DNA of 64,000 nt, taken from positions 4,114,501 through 4,178,500 of the forward strand of contig CM066988.1 of assembly GCA_033977485.1 (NCBI GenBank), in the 5' to 3' direction. The translations under genes were made by a program, and so were the position numbers. Positions 45,272-56,039 of the stretch are shown here, piece by piece (the stretch's first letter is position 1; the number at the start of each line of letters is the position of its first letter). Source of the DNA: Hydrangea macrophylla. Taxonomy: Eukaryota; Streptophyta; Magnoliopsida; Cornales; Hydrangeaceae. Under the pieces are notes generated by a model, which saw only the letters and a list, made by a program, of their open reading frames with translations, did no database searches and had not been told where the DNA came from.

Positions 45272-46281
45272 TCTTGGAATATTGCTAGTTTCTCGCCTTT
45301 AAGGTTCCACCACCTAGTTCGCAGGTTTATAGGGTCTTTTCTAGTACGACATTGTCCTTTTATATGGATATCTAAAATAGTAAGTCTATGTTGAGATGTT
45401 AAACTCTCTCCTAGGATGACCTTACAGTCTTTACATGCTAAGCGGTCTACCTTTCTCACAAGGAACAAATCGATCTGGCTTCTATTAGATCCATTCTTAA
45501 AGGTTATCAAGTGTTCTTCCCTCTTTTTGAAAAAGGTGTTTGCTACTACAAGATCATATGCTACGACGAAATCTAAAATACTCACCCCTGCCTCATTCTG
45601 ATCTCCAAAACCATACCCCCCATGCACCCTCTCATATCTAGTTCTATCTTTGCCTACATGGCCATTAAAATCTCCACCTATAATTATCTTCTCTCCTCCC
45701 GGTATTTCTTGCATTAAAGCGTCCAACTCATCCCAGAATTGTCTTTTAGTGTGATCATCCAATCCTACTTGGGACGCGTATGCACTAATCAAATTAATTA
45801 TATCCACTCCAACTACCAGTTTGATAAGCAATATTCTGTCTCATTTCCTCGTGACTGTCACAACTTTATCCTTAAGGTTCTTGTCAACCACGATTCTGAC
45901 ACCATTTCTATACCTATCTTTCCCTGTATAGAATATCTTATACCCAGCATTTTCTACCTCCTTAGCTTTCTCTCTAACCCACTTTGTTTCTTGTAAACAT
46001 ACTACATTAACCTTCCTTCTAATCATAGTGTCTACTAGTTCCATAGCTTTACCTTTTAAGGTTCCTATATTCCAAGTTGCTAACCTAAGCCTATAGTTCT
46101 GGACTAGCTTCTTTACCCGCGGTGGCCCAGATGAGCGTGGGAACCCTTGCTTATTTAACACCGCACCCGGGCGTCGATGCGGCGCACCTTGCATATTTTT
46201 TGAAACACCCGAAGGCAGGCGCAACGCGTCGCTTAAAGGAAACGCCCTAGCATTTACATGAGTATTCATATTTGGATTCAT
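45272..46281 (-). pseudogene. LINE endonuclease domain (APE type)
   Basis: From 46281 downwards: MNPNMNTHVNARAFPLSDAL, then the endonuclease signature LRLATWNIGTL (residues about 67-77), VNVVCLQETKWV with the catalytic Glu, a nonsense codon at about 45838, then IIGGDFNGHVGKDRT (catalytic Asp/Asn) and SQHRLTILDIHIKG near the end of the domain. The APE endonuclease nicks target DNA to prime reverse transcription. Apart from the single stop, the frame runs to the hAT insertion at 45271. Confidence 0.87.
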
Positions 46282-47716
46282 ATCATAAGGATCCGACGGT
46301 TTTTTTTACGTGCTGGCTGTCGAGCTACCTAACGCACTAACCCTCCTCTTTTAGCCGGGCTTGGGACCGGCAGTGTTGAAACAACCCAGGCAGAGTTATG
46401 GAAATCCATGTCTAAATAATAAAAATCACTTTTTCAGTTATTTGGGAACCGTCCCTTTCTTCCGGTACAAAATCACAAAATACAAAAAGAAGACAAAAAG
46501 AAAATGCAAAAAAAAACGGTAAAAAAGAAAAATACAACAAATGGACCTTCTCAAAATAAAACTCCAATGCCACCTTTGCTTGGGATCTGCAAACAGCACA
46601 AGTCAAACAGGTAAGTCTTCTCACTCTTAATGAGCACCGACCCTTACTTCCGGCATAAAAATAAAAATACACACAAAAAAATTTCTTTTCTTTTCTTTCT
46701 TTTGGGCACCAACCCTTACTTCCGGCATAGGAATAAAAGAACAGAAAAAATGAAAATACAAAATTATATTTTCTTAAAGTTGGGCACTGGCCCTTACTTC
46801 TGGTACACTTTTCAGTCACTTGGGCACAAATCCTTACTTCCAGTATTTGGACTAGAAGGACTGAAAATAAATAAGAAATAAATAAATAATAAATAATAAA
46901 GACACAAAAAAATTCTCTTTTCTTTTCAATCATTTGGGCACAGTTATTTCCAGCATAGGAATAAAAGCACAGGAAAAAAAATTAAAAAATAGAAAAGTAC
47001 AAAAAAAAATGCATCATTCTCTAATCACTTGCATAGTCTCATTTCAATCTCAATCACTTTCCAAAGGTTAAAATCTAGGACTATACCACGTGGGTTAAAG
47101 TTCCTAGTTACACCAACTCTTTCTTAAATCACTATATCACACGTGCACGGTCTTTTCTTTCTCTAAAAAAATCATGCATACACTCGCACACACAAGTCAG
47201 AACTACGTTTGGCCTGATTCCTGTCTTGGGATACGTAAGCAACTCTCAAAGAGTGCGGCCATACCTATCACCATTTTTTGTCCTATTCACTTTTTTTTTT
47301 AAGAATAATCTTTTTTCTTTTTCAATCAAAATGCCCCATTTTAATAAAAATTATTAAAATTGGCAATCGTGTTCGCACGGATGTTCGAGGGTGCCTAATA
47401 CCTTCCCTTGACATAATCAAGTCCCCGAACCCATCTCAAAATCTTTGGTTTTCGCATGGCTATTCAGAGTCATACTTTTAAAGGGCCCAATTTTCTCAAA
47501 ATTGTTTTTCAAAAGTCAAAGATAAATTACTTTAATTGTCTTTTGCAGGGGTCCTAACACCCCAAATGTTAGGTAGGGACTCTGAACATTTCAAATAGGC
47601 CCTACCATACTCTTTTCACCCTTCCTAATAAAAATCAAGTCGCAATTCACCCACTCTCAGGAAGCCAGGCCCACACCGATAGCCTAGCGCTCCGAAGACG
47701 CGGGCGCGACAAATAG

Positions 47717-49141
47717 CATACAACACATTGTCACATGTTTAACTATTTTCAAATGCTAGAAACTCTTTAAACTTTAAACATTTTGGAACAGTGTGAAAAT
47801 ATTTACTGAATCTAAATGGATGAGTAAACATAAACTATGCAGTTTAAAAACAAGCAGTGGAAACTAATTAACCCATGTGAGCTTTTGTGCCAATCTTCCT
47901 TTATGAGGGTTACTATTCTTTTCAGTCTCATTTTATTCTCTTTATCATATCACTCGTTGAAAGTCTCGTTATTTTTCTTTTTCTTTGACTGATCATTAGA
48001 AAAGAACATTCAGGATTTACCATTAGAACTTCTAAATTGCTTGAATGAACAAAGTCAATCTATTTTGAAAATGATTTAGGCCATCTTTTCTTTCAAATGC
48101 ACCCCCCTTCACCTAATATTGCCTTATTCTCAGTTCTCTCCAAATCATGTCTTGCTCCACCTGTGAGTACAAACCTCACTTCTATATCCAAGTATATGAT
48201 TGGATTGTAAAGATATTGCAAGAAGTGGTAAAGAAAGAAAGGAGTTGATTTATTAAAAAATAAATAAAAAAATCAACGGTACAAATGATAAAAAGGAGAA
48301 GAAAAAGAAGCGGTTGGAATGAATTTCGCAAACACTCCAATCACATGCTTAGAGCAAATACACTCCAAATCTCCTACTCATCTTAATTTCTAACCTACCA
48401 GTCAAAGTCTTAATGATTTAAAAGAAATTGATTTTTAAATTTAAGTGATAAAGATGTTCTCTACGGTAGATCGCTCTTCTAATGCTAAGTATTCTTTCAT
48501 GAGACTTATTGTACTCCAAATGCCAAAATATTGAGTCATCAAAAAATGGAAGCAATTTATCTATCTTTGCTTCCCTACCAAGTGAGATGTTCTCTACACC
48601 AGTTTTTGAGAGTTTCTCCTTAAAAGAGTGAAATCCTAGTGAGATTTGAGTTAAAACTACAAATTTTATTACTGTTAATAGATATGTAAACTTTGAAATT
48701 AAGATCAGTTGCTTGACTTTTTAAGTACACACTGTAAGTTTAAAGGGTATAAAAAATACTGCCATTGACAAACTATGACTATATGTGTTGCATTACTATT
48801 ACATACTTGGAAATTTCATTTTATTGTCAAATTTAATCTTATCTGTTGTAAAAGGAGAAAATCTACCTTTATTTTTTATTTTACTTTATTTTTACATTTT
48901 AAAAAAAAAATTGAATTTTGTGGGTATATTCACTGCAAACCCTCACGAGACAATACTCGTTCACTAGGGGTAACCTAGGGGTTTAACAGCTTGTTACATA
49001 CGCTAAATGCAATCTCGATTCCTGCGACAATGAGTTAGGTTTTATTTTCCTTAGTTTATTCCTACTTTTTAATAAAACTTTTAGAACAATTTCTCTTTTC
49101 ACTTCGTTGCTAGGGACTAGCAATAAGTTAGTTGAGGGGTG
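47717..49141 (+). other. Athila 3' non-coding region, second part, and polypurine tract
   Basis: The continuation of the Athila element after the 17-kb insertion; AT-rich with no gene recognised. It ends AGTTAGTTGAGGGGTG (49126-49141), a polypurine-like stretch directly before the TGACAAACATTG start of the 3' LTR. Confidence 0.65.
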
Positions 49142-49385
49142 TGACAAACATTGAACATTGCACATTTATGTGTCAATATAATAGACATAGTGCTCATTTT
49201 ATCCCCCAAATCCCTAGTTTTACACGCATATTTGAATTAATATAAGTTAATGGTGATGTCACTCACATGCGTGTAATTATGTGTTTTTACATATTTTATA
49301 TGTTTAGGTGAAAATGAAGTGAAATAAAGGGAAGGAAAGAAGTAGCAACCATACCATAGTATATCCCATATGTTAATAAAAAAAC
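49142..49385 (+). mobile_element. Athila 3' LTR, first 244 bp
   Basis: It matches 15467-15622 joined to 18994-19060 of the 5' LTR, including GTGAAATAAAGGGAAGG without the solo-LTR insertion. It ends at TTAATAAAAAAA, where GC-rich Tat pol sequence starts, so the rest was lost by deletion or rearrangement. Confidence 0.88.
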
Positions 49386-49499
49386 TGTTATGTCAGCTCC
49401 CTGCGCAGAGAGGCGGTTACGAAAACGTTGAACATTCAAGAGATGGACCCAAGGGACATGAGGGATGGAGTAGGCCCGATAGAAGAGCTGGAACAAGTG

Positions 49500-50174
49500 T
49501 TGCTGGACCCCTAACTCCCCGACTGGTCCATCAGTATTGGCACTCTCCTAGAGTCGGGTCTCAGAGGGAAGTTGATCCAGTTCCTGCAAAAGAGCCAGGA
49601 TGTCTTCGCCTGGTGCCATGAAGACATGCCTGGGATTGACCCCCGGGTCATGTCCCACCATCTCAACATCGACCCGAACTGCTGACCGGTCAAGAAGAAG
49701 AGGAAGGGCATAGCCCCTGAAAGACAAGCAATAGTGCGTGAAGAAGTCGAAAAGCTCCTGAAGACGAAGTCCGTCCGAGAGGTCCACTATCCCGATTGGT
49801 TGGCAAATGTGGTACTAATCAAGAAAAGTAATGGGAAGTGGAGAATGTGTGTGGACTTCACCGACCTGAACAAGGCCTACCCCAAGGACTGCTATCTGCT
49901 ACCTAGGATAGACCTCCTTATGGACTCCATGGTCGGTCACTCACTTCTTTCGTTCATGGATGCCTACTCGGGGTACAACCAGATCAGCATGTATCCCAGG
50001 GACAAAGAGAAGACTTCCTTCATCACTGACCAGGGGATGTATTACTATAAGGTAATGCCCTTCAGCCCCAAAAACTCCGGGGTAACTTATCAACGCCTAG
50101 TCAATTGTATGTTCAGAGATTTGATCGGGAAGTCAATGGAGGTATACATTGACGACCTCTTGGTCAAAAGCTGA
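49500..50174 (+). pseudogene. Tat reverse transcriptase
   Basis: The frame shows DVFAWCHEDMPGIDPRVMSH, a TGA at about 49684, then VREEVEKLLKTKSVREVHYP, VVLIKKSNGKWRMCVDFTDL, NKAYPKDCYLLPRIDLLMD, MDAYSGYNQI and the catalytic EVYIDDLLVKS (YIDD, about 50140-50170). These are Tat-type signatures. A stop at 50172-50174 separates it from RNase H in the same frame. The whole of pol to 51380 lies in one frame broken only by nonsense codons. Confidence 0.9.
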
Positions 50175-51380
50175 GACGAGTCCAACCATCTCAAGCACCT
50201 GGCCGGGGCCTTCAGCATCTTAAGAAAGTACCGAATGAGGTTGAACCCGGCTAAGTGCATATTTAGAGTCTCGTCTGGGAAGTTCCTAGGACACTTAGTC
50301 AGCAGACGGGGAATTGAGGCAAACCCCAGAAACATTCAGGCCATCATTAACATGCGATCGCCCAGGTCGACCAAAGAAGTACAGAGTCTAGCCGGACGGG
50401 TAACCGCATTGAAGAGGTTCATTTCCCGAGCTACCGACCGGTGTCTGTCATTTTTCAAAATCCTCCGCAAAGCCTTTCAGTGGTCAGAAGAGTGTGAGGA
50501 GGCATTTTAGGAACTCAAGAAATACCTAACTTTGCCTCCTCTTCTCTCAACACCTGCACCAAAGGAGGAGTTATTCTTACACTTGGTGGTGTCACCCTCA
50601 GCAGTAAGCTCGGCACTCATCTGAGAGGAGCACGGGATACAATTCCCGATTTATTACACTAGCCGAGTGCTCCAAGGCATGAAAAGCAAGTACTCTCGCA
50701 TCGAGAAGCTTGCCTTTGCCCTCGTCACCTCTGCCCATGTAATTATGGTCCTCACTGATCAGCCTCTCCGCTAGGTCGTGAGCAGGCCCGAGACATCTGG
50801 AAGGCTTATTAAGTGGGCATTGGAGTTGGAAGAATTTGAAGTAGTCTATCTCCCCCGAACGACAATCAAGGGGTAGGCAGTGGCAGACTTTCTCATGGAA
50901 TTCACGAATCCAGAAGACCCAGTCGAAGAGCTCGACCCGCCTAAGTTGCCACCCGGCCTACAGCCTAATACCCCGACCTGGGTACTTTATGTGGATGGAT
51001 CTTCCAACAAATAGGGTAGCGGGGCAGGGATCATCCTGACCATACCCGATGGAATCCAGCAGGAGTATGCACTAAGGTTCAGATTCCATGCCTCCAATAA
51101 CGAGGCCGAGTATGAAGCTTTGTTGGTCAGGCTACAGTTAACCAACTCGATGGGCACGCAGCAAATCCAGGGGTACAGTGACTCCCAGCTCGTGGTTAAT
51201 CAAGTCAATGAGGAGTACGAGGCTCAGGAAGATAACATGATTGCCTACCTAGACCTTGTCTTTACAGTCTCACAGAAACTTAAGGGGTTCTCCATCATAG
51301 AGATCCCGAGGGAAGAGAATACAAGGGCAGACCGGTTAGCCTGCCTTGCTTCATCCTTTGAGTCAGACCTACTAGGATAA
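50175..51380 (+). pseudogene. Tat connection, RNase H and second (Tat-specific) RNase H
   Basis: The region opens with LNPAKCIFRVSSGKFLGHLV and AGRVTALKRFISRATDRCLS, then the first RNase H (LKKYLTLPPLLSTPAPKE, YYTSRVLQGMKSKYSRIEKL). After VADFLMEF comes a second RNase H with all four acidic positions visible in WVLYVDGSSNK, NNEAEYEALLV, GYSDSQLVVNQVN and ENTRADRLACLAS. The second domain is a Tat/Ogre hallmark. Stops in frame include TAG at 50508, 50774, 50875 and 51013, each where Gln is expected or plausible, and a TGA at 50621. Confidence 0.88.
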
Positions 51381-51499
51381 GGATAGAATACTTACCCAAG
51401 CCTAGTGTTGCCAACTCAGGAGGCATGGAGGTTGAGTCAGTCGCTTTAGGGCCTAGCTAGATGGATCCGATCACAATGTTCCTCACAACTGGTAGCTTA

Positions 51500-52676
51500 C
51501 TGGACGGAAAGGATGAAGCACGACGGGTGAAGTACCGGGTGGCCAGATATCACCTCGTCAATGGCATGCTCTATAAAAGGGGGTTCTCTATCCCCTATCT
51601 TCGGTGCGTTCACCCCGCCCAGGTTTAAGGAATCTTATATGACATCCACGAGGGGGGTGTGTGGAAATCACGTTGGAGGTCGGACGCTTTCTCGCAAAGC
51701 TCTGTTACAAGGATACTTGGCTGACGATGGCCCAAGACTCACAGGAGTACGTCAAAAGGTGTGACAAGTATCAGAGGTATGCCAGCATGATCAACCGCCC
51801 GGCACAGTTCCAAACGCCGATCTTCAGCCCCTGGCCATTTTCTCAGTTGGACATCGATATCGTCGGTCCCCTTCTAATGGCAAAAGGCTAAGTCAAATTC
51901 ACCGTCGACCTAGTGGGCTAAAGTAGAGCCCTTAGCAACAATCATCAAGAAAAAGATGGAGAGTTTCATTGACAGAAACATTCTCAGTAGGTTCGGCGTA
52001 CCTCGGGTACTGGTCTGCGACAACGGAAGACAGTTTGACACCCCGGTATTCAGGCAGTTCTGTTCGGGTTATAGAATATCAAATCATTACTTTTCTCCCG
52101 AGCATCTTCGGGCCAATGGATAGGTTGAAGTGATGAACCGAAAAATTTTGCAGTCTATTAAAACAAGGCTTGAAAATGCCAAAGGGCTCCGGGCAGATGA
52201 ATTACTAACCCTTCTGTGGGCTTACCGCACCACTCCCCGAGCAGTAATGGGAGAAACACCGTTCTCACTTACCTACAGCTTTGAGGTAATGGTACCAATA
52301 GAGCTCGGATTGCCAACTTACCGAGTAGCAAATTTCAGCGAGCAAGGCAATGAGAAAGGTCTTAGGGGGGGAACTCAACTTAAAAGAAGAGAGAAGGGAT
52401 CGGGCATATCTGAAGGTAACAGCCTATAACCAGTGGGTCTCTCGGTATTTCAATAGCACAGTCAAGCACTGCAGCTTCTAGGTGGGAGACCTAGTCCTTA
52501 AGGCAGTAAACTAGTCTACTAAGGTCCCGAGTCATGGAAAGTTGGGTCTAAACTGGGAAGGACCCTACCGAGTCACCCGATTCAACCACCCGGGAGCCTA
52601 CTGGTTACAGACTCTAGACGGGCAGGACCTATCTTACCCCTGGAACATGCAGCACCTTCGTAATTACTTTCAATGA
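51500..52676 (+). pseudogene. Tat integrase, degraded
   Basis: The zinc-binding end is near 51645-51780 (GVCGNHVGGRTLSRK.., CDKYQRYASM). The core begins SPWPFSQLDIDIVGPLLMA (first Asp, about 51825-51888). The second Asp lies in LVCDNGRQFDTP near 52010-52047 in a shifted frame, and the Glu motif is broken by TAG in ANG.VEVMNRK near 52110-52141. ELLTLLWAYRTTPRAVMGET follows (52198-52257), then the C-terminal region to 52676 with GDLVLKAV and HLRNYFQ-like ends. Several frameshifts are present. Confidence 0.82.
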
Positions 52677-53510
52677 CAAATGGATAAGAACGGATTAGCA
52701 TTGTTTATGAAATTTACAGCTCTTCCCGAGCAATTATTATAGTTTTCAAAAGAAATAAAGATTTTTGTTTTGTCGCAAATAATGTTCCCTACCAATATTC
52801 TGTGAGCAAAGATCTCGGGATCACACCCAAGGCACAAAAGACCTCGGGATCACACCCAAGGCACAAAAGACCTCGGGATCACAACCGAGGCACAAAAGAC
52901 ATCAGAATCAAACTCGAGGTGCATAAGCCCTTGGGGTTACATCCGAGGTGCCGATTTTGTTTAGGTCCATAACCGATGATGGGGGAAAATTCCCCTAGGT
53001 GGCTAATGATAAGAAACCTCAAAATACCCTACAACTACCAACATTCTAGGTCGGTTCCCTACGGTCACTCCCTCTACGGACGCCTGCCTTAGCTAATGCT
53101 TAGGGGGCAGGGAGACATTAGACTAAAACAGGAAATCACACTGAGCACTAATAGGGCTGGGAATTACAAAACATTCCTATGTACCCACAGTGCCCAGAGA
53201 AACCGTCCGGACAGTAACAGGACCAAAATCCTACACTATATCAGACGAGACCTTTAAGGTCCCTAGAAGACCAAGTGCTCCCCACCGGTCACAGTCCTAA
53301 AGCTTTTGCTAAGGCAGGGCTTTGGAAAGACTAATAACCAATCGGGCACAGGCAATTACAAAATTACAAAACAGGCAGGTACAAAAATATAAACGGTTGG
53401 TGCAAAAGGCAGCCTCGGAGGGCCTTTTCATTAACATCAAACATATATACAATGCCTGGGGAGCACTTGTAGTAGCCTACCAAAAAAAAACAACAAAGAC
53501 AAATGCAAGT
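52677..53510 (+). other. Tat spacer with 29-bp tandem repeat
   Basis: Non-coding spacer between integrase and the antisense gene. ACCTCGGGATCACACCCAAG followed by GCACAAAAG is repeated from 52811 to about 52930 in 29-30-bp steps (four to five units, increasingly diverged). Nothing else recognised. Confidence 0.75.
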
Positions 53511-55576
53511 TCAGAAGCTAAGCATCGTCCACGATGACCACCTCTTTAGTCTCGCCAGTCTTCTCTCCCGGGCAGCATCCTCACTCGGAGCAGCATCCCC
53601 GGCCGGTTCGGCCTCAACAGCAGAACCTTCGGCAGTGGAGGATCCCATGTCCCAATAGTTCGAGTCCATCCCTTTGTAAGATAAGATATCCCACTCGGGA
53701 TGGTCTCGGGCCAACCTTCCTTTCAGGTCCTTATAGCCCTAAAAGAAGCCGTCATCAAAAGCCTCCTCTATGGACCCCGCGGTCACCGTCTCGACCAAAG
53801 CCTTCTCCCGAGCCTCTGCCACTACCAGGTTTGCCTGGGCAGCCTCTAATTCTGCCAAGGCGGTAGCCAACTCTACCTGTGCTGCACCAAGCCCAGAGCC
53901 AAGCCCTTGACCTTGTCTTTCTCCACAGCCAGGTTAATCTCCTTAGCCTCCAAGGTTGCCCGCTCCTTTGACAGGAGAGCATCAGCAGCGGTGGCCCTCC
54001 AAGCAAGGGAGGCAGGAAGGACTCGGCTCCAGCAGTTATACAGCCAACCTGCAAAAAGCAAGCATAAATTAGTCGATCAATGAAGCACACAATAAATAAG
54101 GAACAAGGAACAAAGAACAAGGTGGTGGAATTACTTACAAAGTGGGAGAGGCTGTACAGCCACCCCTGGAAATTCTGGGGAGACATGTTGGCACACATCT
54201 CCACCTAGCTCGGAAGAAGGCCCGACCTGACCCTCTCTCAGATTTCTGTCAACTCTCCAGCGGCGTCCCAAATGGTAGGTTCGCCCGGGAGAGGTGTCCT
54301 CCACCACCACCACTCAGGGGGTTGGTGTCTCCTCGGGTTCCTGGCAAGCTGCCGTTCCATGCCCTATTCGCCTGAGTGGGTGGTCACTGCCCGTGACCTT
54401 GGCGGTCGATCTTTTCCCTCTCTTCGCCATCCAGGCAGCGACTACGGCCTGTTTGACCCTCAATAACTCTGGATCTCTCCTGGGATCTATTTCTGTAAAA
54501 GGGAGAAGAGGAGATATATGACCGAGAATGTAATGAAAAAATAACCAAGACAAATTTGCATAGGCCGCAAGAGCTTATTGGGGATGATTGGAGGAAAAGC
54601 AGGGGCCTCAACGGGTTGATCTGGGTCGTAGGTTACCTTTCGATCTCCCCACCGGGTTAGCACATTCCAGAAGTTTGTAGGCAGGCTTGCCAAGTGTCGG
54701 ATCCTGTTCTGGCACTCCTTGGGAATGCTCGGTGGATTAACTGACCCCACTGTAAAACAAAGCACAAAAAAGTTAGTCCCATGATTACAGTAAAAGCAAA
54801 GGAAAGCAAAAAAGAAATGATAGGATGGGCTTACTCCCCAGCTCCCCCGCCCAGGAAGTCCTCAATTGGATTCCAATGGCTTCATCACAAAGCCCGGGGG
54901 TGGACACTTGGAAGAACTTGTTCTTCCACCCCTTGTTGTTGGTAGGGCAGTTGATGATGATTTTTCTCCCCTGTCGGGCCCCCAGAGAGAAGAACCCGAC
55001 CTTTCCATACACAAGGAACAGTCGGTGGGTCCACAAGAACTCTTGAAGGGTGAGTTCGTACTTGAAGACTTGGGGCCACAAAGATATAGACTCCATCAGG
55101 AACCTCCAACCATTCGGGGGTAATTGCTCAGGAGCGATCCCCAGGTAGATTAGAACATCCCGAGCGACCGGATAGAAGGGGATACGACTGAGGGCATCCT
55201 CATAGAGAGTAACGAAGCCTGGCTGGTGGAGCTGAGCCCCGTCGACGTGTACGACCAAAGAACAGTGGTCGGGAATGGTGTACCTTTCCCTAATCTAACT
55301 AAGGTCTTGGGTACACAAGCTAGAAGGAATAAACTCACAAGCAAATGCCATTTCAGGACTACCCGAGACCGGTGCTTCGTCGCCTGAGCCCCGAGAGACG
55401 GAGGCTACTAGGGTCTCCTGACCCGCCTCATCGTCTGACACCCGGATGGGAATCCTACCCTCACTATGCTGGTCAAACAGGGTCGCAGAAGGTGGGTTTA
55501 AACTTGTATCTGGGGTCCCTGATCACGATTGTTCGTCCTCCGATCGGGAAGACGAATTAAAGCCAGAATGGCACAT
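53511..55576 (-). pseudogene. Spliced antisense gene of the Tat element (gypsy-type transposase-like domain, PF04195-like)
   Basis: The likely start is the ATG at 55576 (MCHSGFNSSSRSEDEQ). Exon 1 continues in one frame to 54835 past a TGA at 55525 and a TAG near 55294. Its domain reads FVTLYEDALSRIPFYPVARD, GIAPEQLPPNGWRFLMESIS and GFFSLGARQGRKIIINCP, then NNKGWKNKFFQV, the pattern annotated as putative gypsy-type transposon domain. Intron 54834-54750 (GTAAGC..TTTTACAG) joins AGELG to MGSVNPPSIP in frame. Exon 2 ends unclearly; exon 3 starts at 54492 after TTTTACAG. Intron 54138-54049 (GTAAGT..TTTTTGCAG) joins exon 3 to the Glu/Lys-rich coiled-coil tail (ALLSKERATLEAKEINLAVE) in frame. A frameshift near 53875 and a stop at 54315 damage the tail. 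Function is unknown. Confidence 0.8.
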
Positions 55577-55793
55577 CTCTAAAGCTTCTGTGACTGGATA
55601 AGGAAATAACTGGCGACCTAGGTAGGGGTCAGGGACTCCAAGTCTGAGGTACAGAGGAGGCAAGGTAACGAGCCTAAAAGGTAAAGTATACAAGGTCTTC
55701 AGAGTAAGGTAGTACTCGGTCAAAACTACCCCTAGACAACCTGATAGGTTCAGTTGCCCTGTTGCGCTACTTGATTTGAAGAGGGAGATAAAC

Positions 55794-55916
55794 CTAAGAA
55801 AGAAAAAGTTCCACTCCCTCGCAAGCCCTAACAGATTCCTATTCTCCAACCTAACTCGGGAATGAGAAGGAGAGGAAAGTGCAGTGAATTACAAGGTTGG
55901 AGAAGTGAAGACTTAC
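55794..55916 (-). other. Candidate 5' UTR intron of the antisense gene
   Basis: On the minus strand a donor CTTGTAAGTC (from 55916) and an acceptor TTTTTCTTTCTTAG (ending 55794) bound a 123-nt interval between the antisense TATA box and the likely ATG. A shorter alternative acceptor lies at 55851. Confidence 0.45.
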
Positions 55917-56031
55917 AAGAATTAAGCACAGAAAGAGTTCCAGAAGCTTAGTCAGGAGTTTTGTTTTCTCTTGAACTACTCGGTATTCTCTTTCTCTGAA
56001 TAGCAAGAATGGAAGAAATGCACAAGTACCC

Positions 56032-56039
56032 TTTATATA
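56032..56039 (-). promoter_or_regulatory. Antisense TATA box
   Basis: TATATAAA on the minus strand (context TTTCATATATAAAGGG), about 455 bp upstream of the likely antisense ATG and just upstream of a leader with a candidate intron. Confidence 0.55.

Larger units (their letters stand above)
42098..46397 (-). mobile_element. RTE-type LINE, probably full length (14-bp TSD)
   Basis: It is flanked by ATGGAAATCCATGT at 42084-42097 and 46398-46411. The intact site is seen in LTR1 at 31656. It reads on the minus strand: 5' end at 46397 with the GGTCCCAAGCCCGG and AGGAGGAGGGTTAG.GCGTTAGG leader typical of plant RTE LINEs, then endonuclease, then reverse transcriptase, ending ACACAAGGCTTGGTTTGGT with no poly-A tail, as usual for RTE. 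A hAT-like element interrupts it at 44156-45263. Confidence 0.92.
30670..47711 (+). mobile_element. 17-kb non-autonomous Tat/Ogre-like LTR element carrying a LOB-domain gene (TSD AATAG)
   Basis: It is bounded by AATAG at 30665-30669 and 47712-47716. LTR1 is 30670-33118; LTR2 is 41084-47711 with a LINE inside. A primer site follows LTR1 and a polypurine tract precedes LTR2. The internal 8 kb (33119-41083) has no gag, protease, reverse transcriptase or integrase that I can recognise. It holds a short heptad repeat, a long CT/GT microsatellite, a LOB-domain gene copy, a possible small membrane peptide and four tandem-repeat arrays. It must have been mobilised by a relative's proteins. The primer site and TGTAGACACCCC start point to Tat/Ogre relatives. 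Confidence 0.88.
41084..47711 (+). mobile_element. LTR2 of the LOB-domain-carrying element, split by a LINE
   Basis: LTR sequence is 41084-42097 and 46398-47711, about 2.33 kb excluding the LINE and the duplicated 14 bp. It matches LTR1 block for block. LTR1 has about 150 bp at 32653-32800 that LTR2 lacks (47380-47390), and LTR2 has a longer T tract at 41812-41840. It ends GGGCGCGACA at 47711, followed by the AATAG duplication. Confidence 0.9.
15467..49385 (+). mobile_element. Athila-lineage LTR retrotransposon, decayed and multiply interrupted
   Basis: Order: 5' LTR (15467-21291, itself split), primer site (21299), gag (21847), protease, reverse transcriptase, RNase H, integrase to 29259, a 3' non-coding region (29260-30669 and 47717-49141), a polypurine-like stretch, and the first 244 bp of the 3' LTR (49142-49385). 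The rest of the 3' LTR has been lost at the junction with the second Tat element. The left flank GTAGG (15462-15466) cannot be checked against a right flank. Three other elements sit inside it. Confidence 0.85.
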
